A stretch of DNA of 48,638 nt from Streptomyces bohaiensis (GTDB lineage: Bacteria > Actinomycetota > Actinomycetes > Streptomycetales > Streptomycetaceae). The notes below the pieces were generated by a model. It saw nothing but the letters and a program-made list of their open reading frames with translations, was not told the origin of the DNA and searched no databases. Shown piece after piece: positions 27,706 to 35,718 of the stretch. The stretch lies in NCBI RefSeq assembly GCF_012033785.1, contig NZ_JAAVJC010000006.1:1-48638 (forward strand), read 5' to 3'. A program made the position numbers and the translations under genes. Every line of letters starts with the position of its first letter. Within the stretch, counting starts at the first letter, position 1.

Positions 27706-28888
27706 CTCCACTCCCGTCTTCGTCACCGGTATCGGCATCATCTCGCCGGCGGGCGCGGGCACCGCCGCCTTCTGGGACGACCTGTGCGCCGGACGCCACC
27801 GGTTCACCGAACTCGCCCCGCTCTACCCCGGGATGAAGCCGGGCGCACTCGGTGGTCGGGTCCCCGAGGACGCGCGGAAACTGGCGCTGGAACAGGTCAG
27901 CGCCCGCACCCGCGACCGCCCCCGGTCCGCGTCCGTCTTCGCCGAGTACGCCGCGCTCGAAGCGCTCCGCGACGCGGGCCTCGCCCCCGGCGAGGAGCTG
28001 CTGCGGGACGCCCTGGTGTGCATCGGCACCAGCGACGGCCAGGCCGACGCACTGGAGGACCTCGTCGCCGGCCGCCGGACCGCCGCCGAGACCGGCGGCT
28101 TCTCCAGCTACTCCATCACCGACGACGTCGCCGCGGCGGTCGGCTCACGAGGCCCCTCGTTCACCACCCAGAGCACCTGCGCCTCGGCCAACGTGGCCGT
28201 CTCCTGCGCGCTGGAGATGCTGCGCGCCGGAGTCGCCGACACCGCCGTCGTCGGCGGCTGCGACCCGTACTCCGAGAAGAACATCATCGGGTTCAGCTCG
28301 CTCCAGACCATCGGCGGGACACGGTGCATGCCGTTCGCGGCGGGACGACGCCACGTCACCCCATCCGAGGGCGCCGGCGTGCTGGTGCTGCAGACAGCGG
28401 ACGCGCTGCGCCCCGGACAGCGGCCGTACGCCGAGATCGTCGCCGCGGCCGTCACCAACGACGCCCGCCACCCGACCGCGCCCGACCGCGACGGCGTCGC
28501 CGCGTGCCACCGGCGGGCGCTCGCCGAGGCCGGGATCACCGCCGACGAGATCGACGTGATCTTCGCCCACGGCACCGGCAGCCGCGCCAACGACGCCGTG
28601 GAGGGCGGGATCTTCACCGAGTCCTACCCCCGGGCGGCGATCACCGCCATCAAGGGCACGGTCGGGCACCTCATGGGGGCGGCCGGCGCGGCGGGCGCGG
28701 TGGCCTCCTGCCTGACGCTTCGCCACCGGCTGGTCCCGCCCACCGCGATCGACGCCGCCGAGGTCGAGGGCGACGTCAACCTGGTCACCGGCGCGCCGCG
28801 GCCGGTGCCGGGGCTGCGCCACGTCCAGAACAACGCGTTCGGCTTCGGCGGCAACAACGCGATCTGCGTCTTCCGGAGCGCCTCGTGA
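27698..28888 (+). CDS. Beta-ketoacyl synthase (active KS)
   Basis: 396 aa, FabF/KS-alpha length. The full catalytic triad is present: Cys161 in FTTQSTCASANVAV, His291 in FAHGTGSRAND and His324 in KGTVGHLMGAAGA. It condenses an acyl group with a malonyl-type extender on an ACP. GTG at 27698 overlaps the KS-like gene, and its stop overlaps the hydratase (GTGA). No acyltransferase, ketoreductase or thioesterase is adjacent, so extender loading and reduction must come from elsewhere, or the chain is short. Confidence 0.93.
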   Translation: MRSSTPVFVTGIGIISPAGAGTAAFWDDLCAGRHRFTELAPLYPGMKPGALGGRVPEDARKLALEQVSARTRDRPRSASVFAEYAALEALRDAGLAPGEELLRDALVCIGTSDGQADALEDLVAGRRTAAETGGFSSYSITDDVAAAVGSRGPSFTTQSTCASANVAVSCALEMLRAGVADTAVVGGCDPYSEKNIIGFSSLQTIGGTRCMPFAAGRRHVTPSEGAGVLVLQTADALRPGQRPYAEIVAAAVTNDARHPTAPDRDGVAACHRRALAEAGITADEIDVIFAHGTGSRANDAVEGGIFTESYPRAAITAIKGTVGHLMGAAGAAGAVASCLTLRHRLVPPTAIDAAEVEGDVNLVTGAPRPVPGLRHVQNNAFGFGGNNAICVFRSAS

Positions 28889-29664
28889 CCCCGCCGCTGC
28901 GACTGGCCCACGACGGGCCGCTGGCTGTTCTGACCCTGGACAGCCCGCCGTTGAACCTGTTCGACCTCGCGATGTGGGACGCCTGGGAGAGCCGGCTGGC
29001 GCAGCTGACCGCCGCGCCGCCCCGCGCGCTGCTCATCAGGGCCGAGGGCCGGGTGGTCAGCGCCGGGGTCGACGTCCGGGTGTTCGCCGACACGGAGGCG
29101 GAGCAGGCGGCGGCCTTCTGGGCGGCGCGGCTGCGGACCACCCAGGCGCTGGAGGCGCTGCCGTGCCCGACCGTCTTCGCCGCGCACTCGCTCACGCTGA
29201 CCGCAGCGTTCGAGCTGGCGCTGGCCTGTGACCTCGTCACCGCGACGGCCGCCGCCCGGTTCGGTCTGGTCGAGCGCAAGGTCGCGTTCACCCCGGCCAT
29301 GGGCGGCACCCAGCGGCTCGCCGAGCGGGCCGGCCCCTCACGCGCCACCGAGCTGGTGATGACCGGTGACCTGTACCGGGGCGCGACGCTCGCCGAGTGG
29401 GGCGTGGTCAACGCCCTCTTCCCACCGGCGGAGTTCCACGCCGCCTCCCACGCCTACGCGATGCGGCTGGCCACCGGCCCGAGCAGCGCGCACGCCGCGA
29501 CCAAACGCGTCGTCCGCGCCTACCGCGAGGGGGGCGTCCCGGCCGCCGACAGCGTCCTTCCGTCCACCGCCGCCACCGTGACACGGACCGACGACCACCG
29601 GGCCGCCGTCGCCGCCTTCCTGGCGGAGGGGCCGGAGCACACCACCGCCTACGTCGGCCGGTAA
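28885..29664 (+). CDS. Enoyl-CoA hydratase/isomerase family protein
   Basis: 259 aa, crotonase fold. Both catalytic glutamates are kept: Glu110 in AAFELALACDL and Glu130 in FGLVERKVAFTPAMGGTQRL. The first oxyanion loop reads VVSAGVDVRVF; the usual Gly-rich GYALGGG loop is replaced by AHSLTLTAAF, so the binding pocket is unusual. GTG at 28885 overlaps the KS stop. It probably hydrates, dehydrates or isomerises the acyl chain made by the KS pair. Decarboxylase and isomerase members of the fold are alternatives. Confidence 0.88.
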   Translation: MTPPLRLAHDGPLAVLTLDSPPLNLFDLAMWDAWESRLAQLTAAPPRALLIRAEGRVVSAGVDVRVFADTEAEQAAAFWAARLRTTQALEALPCPTVFAAHSLTLTAAFELALACDLVTATAAARFGLVERKVAFTPAMGGTQRLAERAGPSRATELVMTGDLYRGATLAEWGVVNALFPPAEFHAASHAYAMRLATGPSSAHAATKRVVRAYREGGVPAADSVLPSTAATVTRTDDHRAAVAAFLAEGPEHTTAYVGR

Positions 29665-29844
29665 CGCGTGAGCCGCCCCCCGTGCCGGAGGGTCCGGCCA
29701 CCGGCGCCGCCCGGCGGCGGTCGGCGCGGTCGGCGGTCTGCGCCCGGCCGACGCCTGTCGCCACGGACCGCCGCGCAGCAAGCAACCCACCCGAGCGCGG
29801 GCCGCCCCGGACCGGGGCCGCGCCCGCGAGAGATGTGAGCCCCC

Positions 29845-31320
29845 ATGTCCTCCACCCCGTCCCCGGATTCACCGAGCACCAGCGACGGCGCACCGCCGAC
29901 GGCCGGAACCGACGGCACGTCGGGCCGGCGGGTCGCGAGGAACCCCATCGTCGCGGTCGCGCACGACCGGGTCATGCGCGGCCCCCTGCTGTGGAGCGTC
30001 ATCGGCCGGTTGCCGCTCTACCTGATCTCCATCGCCATGGTGGTCTTCACCGTCCAGCGCGACCTCAGCTACTTCACCGCCGGACTGCTGCTGTCCGGCT
30101 ACAGCCTGGGCGGCGCGATGCTCGCCCCGTTCGTCGCACGGTTCGTGGACCGCTTCGGCCAGCCGCCCGTCCTGCTGCTCACCGGCACCGTCTACCCGCT
30201 GGCCCTCATCGGCTTCGTCATGGTCGATCCGCAGGCGGTCGCGACGCAGCTGGTCTGCGCCGTGCTGGCCGGTGCCGCGATGCCGCCGATCAGCGGCTGC
30301 ATCCGCTCGCTGTGGAGCGCCCCGGGGAACACCGAGCGGGTGGGGCTGTCGCTGGAGGCGGTGCTCGGCGAGGTCTTCGTGATCGGCGGTCCGCTGCTGT
30401 TCAGCCTGGTGCTGATCTGGGGCAGCCCGGGAGCGGCCCTCGTCGTCGGCGCCGTGCTCACCGGCGCCGGCGCCGTCGGGTTCGCGCTGACGCAGGCGTC
30501 GCGCGACCGTCGGGTCGCCACGCCCGACGGCAAGCGGGACCCGATGGGGGCGCTTCGCTCCCCCGCGCTGGTGCGGCTGATGCTGCTGCTGTTCGTCGCC
30601 GGCCTCGCGACCGGCGCCTACAACATCGCCGTGCCGGGATTCATCGAGACCCACGGCTCCGCCGGGCACATCGGGCTGATCTTCGGGGTGTGGGGCGTGG
30701 GCGGCATCCTCGGCGGGCTCTGGTACGGCAGCCGTACCTTCGCCCGACCCGTCGAGACGGTGTTCGCCTGGGGCCTGCTCGCGCTGGCCACCGCCTCCGC
30801 GCTGGTGCTGGCGGCCTGGGACAACTGGTCGCTGAGCGTGGCACTCCTCGTCCTCGGCCTGGTCCAGGCGCCGGTGATCGCCCTCTCCTACCAGCTGGTC
30901 TCCCGCACCGCCCGCGAGGGCTACGTCACGGAGGCGTTCACCTGGGCCATCACGGTCAGCATCGGCGGATCGGCGATCGGTTCGCAGCTCGGCGGCCTGA
31001 CCCTGGAGGCGTACGGCACCTGGGCGCCGTTCCTCGGCGTGGTCGTCGTCATGCTCGTGGCCGCCGTCCTGGCGTTCGGCGCACGCGAGCTCTTCGCCGC
31101 CCCGCCCGGGGCGGCGTCGCCCGAGGACAAGACCGCCACCGAGCCCGCGGACGGCGGCGGCACGGCCGCCGGCGGTCCGGACAGCGGCGGTCCGGACGGC
31201 GGCGGTCCGGACGGCGGCGGTCCGGACGAGGTGGCGGCGAACGCCGGTGCCGCGGCGGAGGACGCCCCGGCCAGTGGCAGCCCGCTCGACGCAGCCGGGA
31301 CCACCACCGCGCGGAGCTGA
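29845..31320 (+). CDS. MFS transporter (likely product exporter)
   Basis: 491 aa. Twelve or so hydrophobic segments run from about residue 50 to 420, and a short MFS loop LSGYSLGGAMLAPFVARFVDRFGQPP lies near 90-115. The N-terminal 35 and C-terminal 70 residues are hydrophilic; the tail includes a GGPD repeat. It lies 180 bases downstream of the hydratase, same strand. ATG at 29845 follows GAGAG. Its place within the cluster suggests export of the product and self-protection; substrate not shown by sequence. Confidence 0.9.
   Translation: MSSTPSPDSPSTSDGAPPTAGTDGTSGRRVARNPIVAVAHDRVMRGPLLWSVIGRLPLYLISIAMVVFTVQRDLSYFTAGLLLSGYSLGGAMLAPFVARFVDRFGQPPVLLLTGTVYPLALIGFVMVDPQAVATQLVCAVLAGAAMPPISGCIRSLWSAPGNTERVGLSLEAVLGEVFVIGGPLLFSLVLIWGSPGAALVVGAVLTGAGAVGFALTQASRDRRVATPDGKRDPMGALRSPALVRLMLLLFVAGLATGAYNIAVPGFIETHGSAGHIGLIFGVWGVGGILGGLWYGSRTFARPVETVFAWGLLALATASALVLAAWDNWSLSVALLVLGLVQAPVIALSYQLVSRTAREGYVTEAFTWAITVSIGGSAIGSQLGGLTLEAYGTWAPFLGVVVVMLVAAVLAFGARELFAAPPGAASPEDKTATEPADGGGTAAGGPDSGGPDGGGPDGGGPDEVAANAGAAAEDAPASGSPLDAAGTTTARS
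31171..31230 (+). repeat. Four 15-bp in-frame repeats in the transporter tail
   Basis: GGCGGTCCGGACRGC is repeated four times in direct succession (31171, 31186, 31201, 31216) and encodes (S/G)GGPD units in the cytoplasmic C-terminal tail. It is a slippage-prone microsatellite that keeps frame. Confidence 0.95.
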
Positions 31321-31352
31321 CCGGCGGCCGGCCTCGGCTGCGTCGCCCAGCC

Positions 31353-31410
31353 CCGCACCACCGGCGCGCCCCACCCCCACCCCGGGCGGCGGGGCACGCC
31401 GGTGGTGCGG
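31353..31410 (+). terminator. Inverted repeat downstream of the transporter gene
   Basis: A perfect 14-bp stem: CCGCACCACCGGCG at 31353-31366 and its complement at 31397-31410, with a 30-base loop. It lies 32 bases after the transporter stop and may end or attenuate the transcript before the ATP-grasp-like gene. Confidence 0.6.
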
Positions 31411-31509
31411 CACGCCTTTGGTGCGGCGGGGCGGCGGAGCGGCCCCCTCCCTCACGGCCGGGGAACCGGAGGGGAAGCCGGAAGGAAGCCCGCCCGGCAC
31501 GCTGAGCCC

Positions 31510-32526
31510 ATGACAGCGTGCTCCGCGAGAAATGCCCAGTTCAGGCTGCTGCTGGTGATGCCGGGGCATCAACTGGCCCGCAAAGCAGGCGAGATGGGCT
31601 TTCGCAGCTGGTCGCTGGTCGACGGCTCGCGGACCGAGCCCGAGTCGCTCGCCCGCCTGGAGGAAGTCTCCGAGGAGGTGCTGCGGGCCGACTTCACCGA
31701 CGAGCAGGCCCTGCGGGAGGCGGTCGGCGGAGCCGCGCGCGCCCACGACCTCGACGTCGTCATCCACTGCGGCCACGGCGACTCGGTCCTGCCGGTGGTC
31801 CGGGAGGCCTGGCGGCTGGGGCTCACCCGCAACCCGCCCCGGGTCCACGAACAGCTCCGCACGGGCGCCCACGGGACCCCGGTGCCCGTCGGCACGCCCC
31901 GGGTGAGCGTGGAGACCCTGACCGTCGACGGCACCCACCACCTCGTCGGCATCACGGCACAACGCACCACCGGCCCACCCGACTTCCATGTGACCGGACA
32001 CCTCCACCCCGCGCCGCTGGACGAGGCGGCGCAACGAGCCGTCGCCGCGGAGGTGGTGGGGCTGCTGACGGCCAGCGGCTACCGTTCCGGGCCGGCCCAC
32101 ACCCAGGTCGCGCTGCTCCCGCTGGGGCCGCGCGTCGTCTCCTGCCGCACGCGGCTCGGCGGCGACCGCATCCCGCTGCTGATCGAGGTCGCGCGCGGCT
32201 TCGACCCGGAGCGCGCGGTACTCGCCGGCCTGCTCGGGACCCGACCCGAGGTCGGGCCCGCCGCCCGGTACGCCGAGGTCGGGTTCTTCCTGCTTCCCGA
32301 GGGCGAGTTGGAGACCTACACCGGCACCGAGGAGATCGCGGTGACACCCTGGGTGCGCGGCGCCCGCTTCCCGTACAGCGCGGGCGACTGGGTCGCCCCC
32401 GTGGGCGACCGCCGCAACCGCCGCGCCTACGTGGTGGTCGAGGGGGACACGCCGCAACTCACCCGGGAGCGGATCGAGGACGCACGGCGCGACCTGGTCA
32501 CCGCCATCCGCCCCACGGAGCGCTGA
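31510..32526 (+). CDS. Degenerate ATP-grasp family protein lacking the ATP-binding subdomain
   Basis: 338 aa. The N-terminus (FRLLLVMPGHQLARKAGEMGF, then VIHCGHGDSVLPVVREAWRLGLTRNPP) and C-terminus (SGPAHTQVALLPLGPRVVS, RLGGDRIPLLIEVARGFD) match carboxylate-amine ATP-grasp ligases. Between them, around residues 115-140, the roughly 80-90-residue segment that carries the ATP lysines and Gly-rich loop is missing: the text jumps to VSVETLTVDGTHHLVGIT. The metal-binding glutamate of the usual PRIVESQTR stretch is Ser (RVVSCRTR). It is an intact frame with ATG at 31510, not a frameshift wreck. I expect no ligase activity. It may bind product or a partner ligase (resistance, chaperone or regulation), or use the family fold otherwise. 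Confidence 0.8.
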   Translation: MTACSARNAQFRLLLVMPGHQLARKAGEMGFRSWSLVDGSRTEPESLARLEEVSEEVLRADFTDEQALREAVGGAARAHDLDVVIHCGHGDSVLPVVREAWRLGLTRNPPRVHEQLRTGAHGTPVPVGTPRVSVETLTVDGTHHLVGITAQRTTGPPDFHVTGHLHPAPLDEAAQRAVAAEVVGLLTASGYRSGPAHTQVALLPLGPRVVSCRTRLGGDRIPLLIEVARGFDPERAVLAGLLGTRPEVGPAARYAEVGFFLLPEGELETYTGTEEIAVTPWVRGARFPYSAGDWVAPVGDRRNRRAYVVVEGDTPQLTRERIEDARRDLVTAIRPTER

Positions 32527-32527
32527 C

Positions 32528-32557
32528 CCCGGGGGGCGTCGCGGCGCTGCCCCCGGG
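32528..32557 (+). terminator. Hairpin at the end of the cluster operon
   Basis: CCCGGGGG at 32528-32535 and CCCCCGGG at 32550-32557 form an 8-bp stem with a 14-base loop, two bases after the stop of the degenerate ATP-grasp gene. It is the probable end of the right-hand operon. Confidence 0.55.
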
Positions 32558-32662
32558 CCGGTACGACAGCGGCCCGACCGGGTACCTGGCACGACCTGAC
32601 CCCGCCGCCGCGGCGCGGCCGGTTCAGCTGCGGCCCCGGCCTGCCCGGTGCCCGCCGTTTCC

Positions 32663-32686
32663 CGCTCACGGCAGCTGCCGTGAGCG
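32663..32686. repeat. Perfect 24-bp palindrome
   Basis: Half-site CGCTCACGGCAG is followed directly by its complement, with no spacer. It lies in the 431-base gap (32527-32957) before the DUF1062 gene, about 270 bases upstream of its start. An operator or a cruciform/terminator element are both possible. The rest of the gap shows nothing I can identify. Confidence 0.9.
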
Positions 32687-32957
32687 AGCGAGGACCGATC
32701 CGCGGCTCGGCGCCGGGTACGTTCCGTCGCTCCCCACCTGGCCGTCCCCTGTGGCGTTGCGCGCCCGGCCCGGCGCCGGGGTCGGCCCGTGCCGGACGGG
32801 GTCATCGCCATGGCTCCCCCCGGGTGAGCCTGACGTGGACGCGCGCGGCACGGCGCGTCCGTAGCGTCCCCCGTACCCACCGACTCCAGCGGACCCGACA
32901 TCGCGGTCGGGCCGCCGGCGGTGGTCGGCCGATTCCTCGACAGCACCTGGTGGTGGT

Positions 32958-33539
32958 ATGTCCGAGAGCCCGCGTGGCAGCGTTGCTGCCCTGGAGAACT
33001 GGGTCGTCAGACCCGTCCGTCTGCCGCTGGTCCGGCGTCGGTGCCACGTCTGCGCCACCGACGGCTTCCGCACCTCGGGAAAGTTCCGTGTCAATGCGAA
33101 CCACAAGCTGCTCGACATCTGGCTCCTCGCCCTCTGTACGGGATGCGACGAGACGACCAAGCTCACGGTGATGGAGCGGAGGCACGTGCGGTCCATCCGC
33201 CCCGACCTGCTGGACCGCATGCACCTCAACGACCCCGACCTGGCGGCCGAGGTGCTCCGGAACCCGGTGGTGCGACGCCGCAACCACATCGGCCTCGACT
33301 GGACGGGAGCATGGAGCCTGGACACCGGCGGGGCGTCGGCCGACGCGGACCGGGAGATCACCGACGTCGCGGTGCGGTTCGAGGCGCCGATACCCGTTCG
33401 CCCGTCCCGACTCATCGCAGAAGGCTGCGGTCGGTCCCGCGCAGACATCGAACGCCTGATCGAAGCGGGCCGCCTCGTCTCCCCCGCACGCCTCAGCGGC
33501 AGGATCTCCGGCGATTTCACCTTCACACTCCGAAGCTGA
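32958..33539 (+). CDS. DUF1062 family protein
   Basis: 193 aa. It carries the DUF1062 pattern: [31 protein letters not shown] with [13 protein letters not shown] further on, giving two CxxC pairs (near residues 29-32 and 61-64) that should bind zinc, and a C-terminal helix-turn-like segment ([20 protein letters not shown]). Function of the family is unknown. ATG at 32958 has only a weak GGTGGT upstream. It lies between the cluster and tRNA-Tyr and is probably not part of the pathway. Confidence 0.8.
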   Translation: MSESPRGSVAALENWVVRPVRLPLVRRRCHVCATDGFRTSGKFRVNANHKLLDIWLLALCTGCDETTKLTVMERRHVRSIRPDLLDRMHLNDPDLAAEVLRNPVVRRRNHIGLDWTGAWSLDTGGASADADREITDVAVRFEAPIPVRPSRLIAEGCGRSRADIERLIEAGRLVSPARLSGRISGDFTFTLRS

Positions 33540-33652
33540 AGCCCCCGCGCCCGGCAGCCCTGAGCCGACCGGCGACGGCCGCGACGCTGCGTCCGGCCCG
33601 GACACCGCGAAGACCACCCTCACGACCCACGGCATACCTGGGTCTCACTCCC

Positions 33653-33698
33653 GTCCTGTGCTGTGTGGGCCGCCATGGCGGCCCACACAGCACAGGAC
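33653..33698. repeat. Perfect 46-bp palindrome
   Basis: Left arm GTCCTGTGCTGTGTGGGCCG plus CCA (33653-33675) is followed without spacer by its exact 23-base complement (33676-33698); the centre is GGCCGCCATGGCGGCC. It lies in a 332-base gene-free stretch (33540-33871), 114 bases after the DUF1062 stop. In RNA it would give a very stable hairpin, so a terminator is possible. The zero-spacer symmetry is unusual for one. The rest of the gap shows no gene. Confidence 0.97.
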
Positions 33699-33871
33699 GC
33701 CGCGCCGCACAGCGTGCACGCCGAGGCACCCGGCCAGACGCGGCGGCGCACCGGAGCGGCCAGCCGCCTTGCCGGGGGACGTCTGGGGGGCGCGCACTGA
33801 TCGACGGCGGGATGCGGGCAGCGCAAGAGGGGGGGCACGGCCGCGTTCCGCCAACGAGGAGCCGCACACGC

Positions 33872-33916
33872 GAAACCCCCTCCGACCTGCGCTTTCGCGA
33901 GGTCGGAGGGGGTTTC
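33872..33916. terminator. Bidirectional terminator downstream of tRNA-Tyr
   Basis: Two perfect 17-base arms, GAAACCCCCTCCGACCT (33872-33888) and its complement (33900-33916), enclose an 11-base loop (GCGCTTTCGCG). It starts 10 bases past the tRNA 3' end, with a short T/A flank on each side. Confidence 0.85.
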
Positions 33917-33925
33917 TTCCCGCTG

Positions 33926-34007
33926 TGGCGGCGCCAGGATTCGAACCTGGGAAGGCTGAGCCGGCAGATTTACAGTCTGCTCCCTTTGGCCGCTCGGGCA
34001 CACCGCC
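33926..34007 (-). tRNA. tRNA-Tyr (GTA)
   Basis: 82 bases on the minus strand, beginning GGCGGTG and ending CGCCGCCA without encoded CCA. The acceptor stem GGCGGTG pairs with CGCCGCC (one G-U). The anticodon loop CTGTAAA gives GTA, Tyr. The T loop GGTTCGAATCC is standard, and a long variable arm as expected for bacterial tRNA-Tyr accounts for the length. Its 3' end faces the gene cluster; integrating elements usually target that end. Confidence 0.97.
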
Positions 34008-34052
34008 TGGGGTTGCTGCCTGGCGCCTGCGCGGCGTTCGGCAACGGGGTAA

Positions 34053-34058
34053 ACCCTA
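34053..34058 (-). promoter_or_regulatory. Candidate -10 box for tRNA-Tyr
   Basis: The minus strand reads TAGGGT, a match to the streptomycete housekeeping -10 (TAGRRT), 46 bases before the tRNA. A good -35 is not obvious. The plus strand here faces yajQ. Confidence 0.4.
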
Positions 34059-34174
34059 CCCGATGGGCGGGGGTGGTCCGCCACCCGGTTGTCGCCCCGG
34101 ACCCGGGGCAACGGGTGACTAGGCTTGTCCAGCGGTACACCGTTACGTCCGAGCTACGCACGAGGAGCCCGACC

Positions 34175-34663
34175 ATGGCCGACTCCAGTTTCGACATCGT
34201 CTCGAAGGTCGACCGGCAGGAGGTCGACAACGCACTCAACCAGGCGTCCAAGGAGATCTCGCAGCGCTACGACTTCAAGGGCGTCGGCGCCTCGATCGAG
34301 TGGTCCGGTGAGCGGATCGAGATCCGGGCCAACGCCGAGGAGCGCGTCAACGCGGTGCTCGACATCTTCCAGACCAAGCTGATCAAGCGGGGCATCTCGC
34401 TGAAGGCCCTCGACTCCGGCGAGCCGCAGGCGTCGGGCAAGGACTTCAAGCTGTTCTCCACCATCAAGGAGGGCATCTCGACCGACGACGCGAAGAAGGT
34501 CGCCAAGCTCATCCGCGACGAGGGCCCCAAGGGCGTCAAGGCGCAGGTGCAGGGTGACGAGCTCCGCGTCAGCTCCAAGAGCCGCGACGCGCTCCAGGAG
34601 GTCCAGCAGCTCGTCAAGGGCGCGGACTTCGACTTCGCCGTGCAGTTCGTCAACTACCGCTGA
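34175..34663 (+). CDS. yajQ: YajQ family nucleotide-binding protein
   Basis: 162 aa, full family length. It begins [23 protein letters not shown] and contains [27 protein letters not shown] and [17 protein letters not shown], all standard for YajQ. The fold has two ferredoxin-like domains. Members bind cyclic di-GMP in some proteobacteria or phage/host RNA polymerase factors; the actinobacterial role is not established. ATG at 34175 has GAGGAG upstream. A core chromosomal gene, divergent from tRNA-Tyr. Confidence 0.95.
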   Translation: MADSSFDIVSKVDRQEVDNALNQASKEISQRYDFKGVGASIEWSGERIEIRANAEERVNAVLDIFQTKLIKRGISLKALDSGEPQASGKDFKLFSTIKEGISTDDAKKVAKLIRDEGPKGVKAQVQGDELRVSSKSRDALQEVQQLVKGADFDFAVQFVNYR

Positions 34664-34688
34664 GCACCCGCCTCAGCAGTCCGCCGCG

Positions 34689-34728
34689 GAAGGGCCGGGG
34701 CGCCGCACAGCGGCGGTCCCGGCCCTTC
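34689..34728 (+). terminator. yajQ terminator hairpin
   Basis: GAAGGGCCGGG (34689-34699) pairs perfectly with CCCGGCCCTTC (34718-34728) around an 18-base loop, 26 bases past the yajQ stop. The rest of 34664-35129 holds no gene I can support, apart from the 15-bp repeats near its right end. Confidence 0.75.
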
Positions 34729-35054
34729 GCCGTTCCTGCCCGGGCGGTTGTCACCGAGGCGGGGTCGGGCCGCGGTCCCCGTCGCGCGGGTCCGCGGCGC
34801 ACCTGCCGCCGTCACGGCGTCGCCCAGGAGGGCCGCCGACGCCCGAACCATCGGTCGACCGTCCGGGGCCGAGCACGGGACGGTGGCGCGGCTGCCCGGC
34901 GGCCAGGGCAGGCAGCCCCGGCGTTCCGCCGCAGACACAGGCGCAGACGCAGCCGCACACAGCCGGACGCCCCGTGGCGCGGGGCGCGGCACGGGGCGTC
35001 TGCGAGGCAGTACAGCGGCGGACGGCAGGCGGCAGGCGGCGGCTCAGGGGAGCC

Positions 35055-35123
35055 GGGGCGCGGCAGAGCGGGGCGCGGCCGGGCGGGGCGCGGCCGGGCG
35101 GGGCGCGGCCGGGCGGGGCGCGT
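35055..35123. repeat. 15-bp GC-rich tandem repeat
   Basis: About 4.6 copies of GGGGCGCGGCCGGGC (exact at 35070, 35085, 35100; partial or degenerate at 35055 and 35115). It lies just past the stop of the YccF gene, between convergent genes. Confidence 0.93.
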
Positions 35124-35129
35124 CCGAGC

Positions 35130-35528
35130 TCACCAGTGGTAGCCGGGGTTGGCGTCGGTGGGGACGATCTCGCGGCCCAGCGGCATCAGCGAGACCGGGA
35201 TCATCTTGAAGTGGGCGATGCCGAACGGGATGCCGATGATGGTGAGGCAGAACGCGATGCCTGCGGTGATGTGCCCGATGGTGATCCAGATGCCCGCGAC
35301 GATCAGCCAGATGACGTTGCCGATCCCGGAGAAGACGCCGGCGCTGGGGCGGTCGGTGACCCGGTAGCCGAAGGGCCAGAGCGAGTACCGGGCGATCCGG
35401 AAGCAGGCCAGACCCCAGGGGATCGTGACGATCGGGATGAAGCAGATGAGCCCGGCGACGGCGTAGCCGATGGCCATCCAGATGCCGGAGAAGACCAGCC
35501 AGATGACGTTGAGGACGGTCCTGATCAC
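35130..35528 (-). CDS. YccF domain-containing membrane protein
   Basis: 132 aa. Two copies of the YccF motif are seen: NVIWLVFSGIWMAIGYAVAGLI near residue 7 and NVIWLIVAGIWITIGHITAGIA near 71, each followed by IPWGLACFRIARYSLWPFG or IPFGIAHFKMIPVSLMPLG. There are four hydrophobic segments. Function is unknown. GTG at 35528 has AGGAGAAG upstream. Confidence 0.9.
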   Translation of the reverse strand: MIRTVLNVIWLVFSGIWMAIGYAVAGLICFIPIVTIPWGLACFRIARYSLWPFGYRVTDRPSAGVFSGIGNVIWLIVAGIWITIGHITAGIAFCLTIIGIPFGIAHFKMIPVSLMPLGREIVPTDANPGYHW

Positions 35529-35718
35529 GTTGTTCTTCTCCTAGGGCGCACGCGGTGGCGGGTCCGGACGGCGACGGCCGGTCGTGGGTCGGGACGCGTG
35601 GGAGCGCCGCACGGTTGCTGTGCTGTTGTCCGGTGGCGGCGCGGCCAAACGCCGGGGTTCCATGGTGGCGTGCGGCGCGGCCGGTCGGCCGGTTCGACAC
35701 CGCGTGCGCGCCGCCGGG

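Noticed and set aside
26245..27807. 521-codon minus-strand frame opposite the ACP and KS-like genes
   Set aside because: Shadow frame; the plus-strand genes have motifs, ribosome-binding sites and operon spacing.
31171..31230. Possible CRISPR or protein-binding array in the transporter gene
   Set aside because: In-frame simple repeat encoding a GGPD tail, with no spacers.
33653..33698. att site pair for an integrated element
   Set aside because: It is an inverted palindrome, not a direct repeat of the tRNA 3' end, and no integrase is in the window.
35055..35123. Possible CRISPR array (regular 15-bp repeats)
   Set aside because: The units are directly tandem without spacers and too short; no cas genes nearby.
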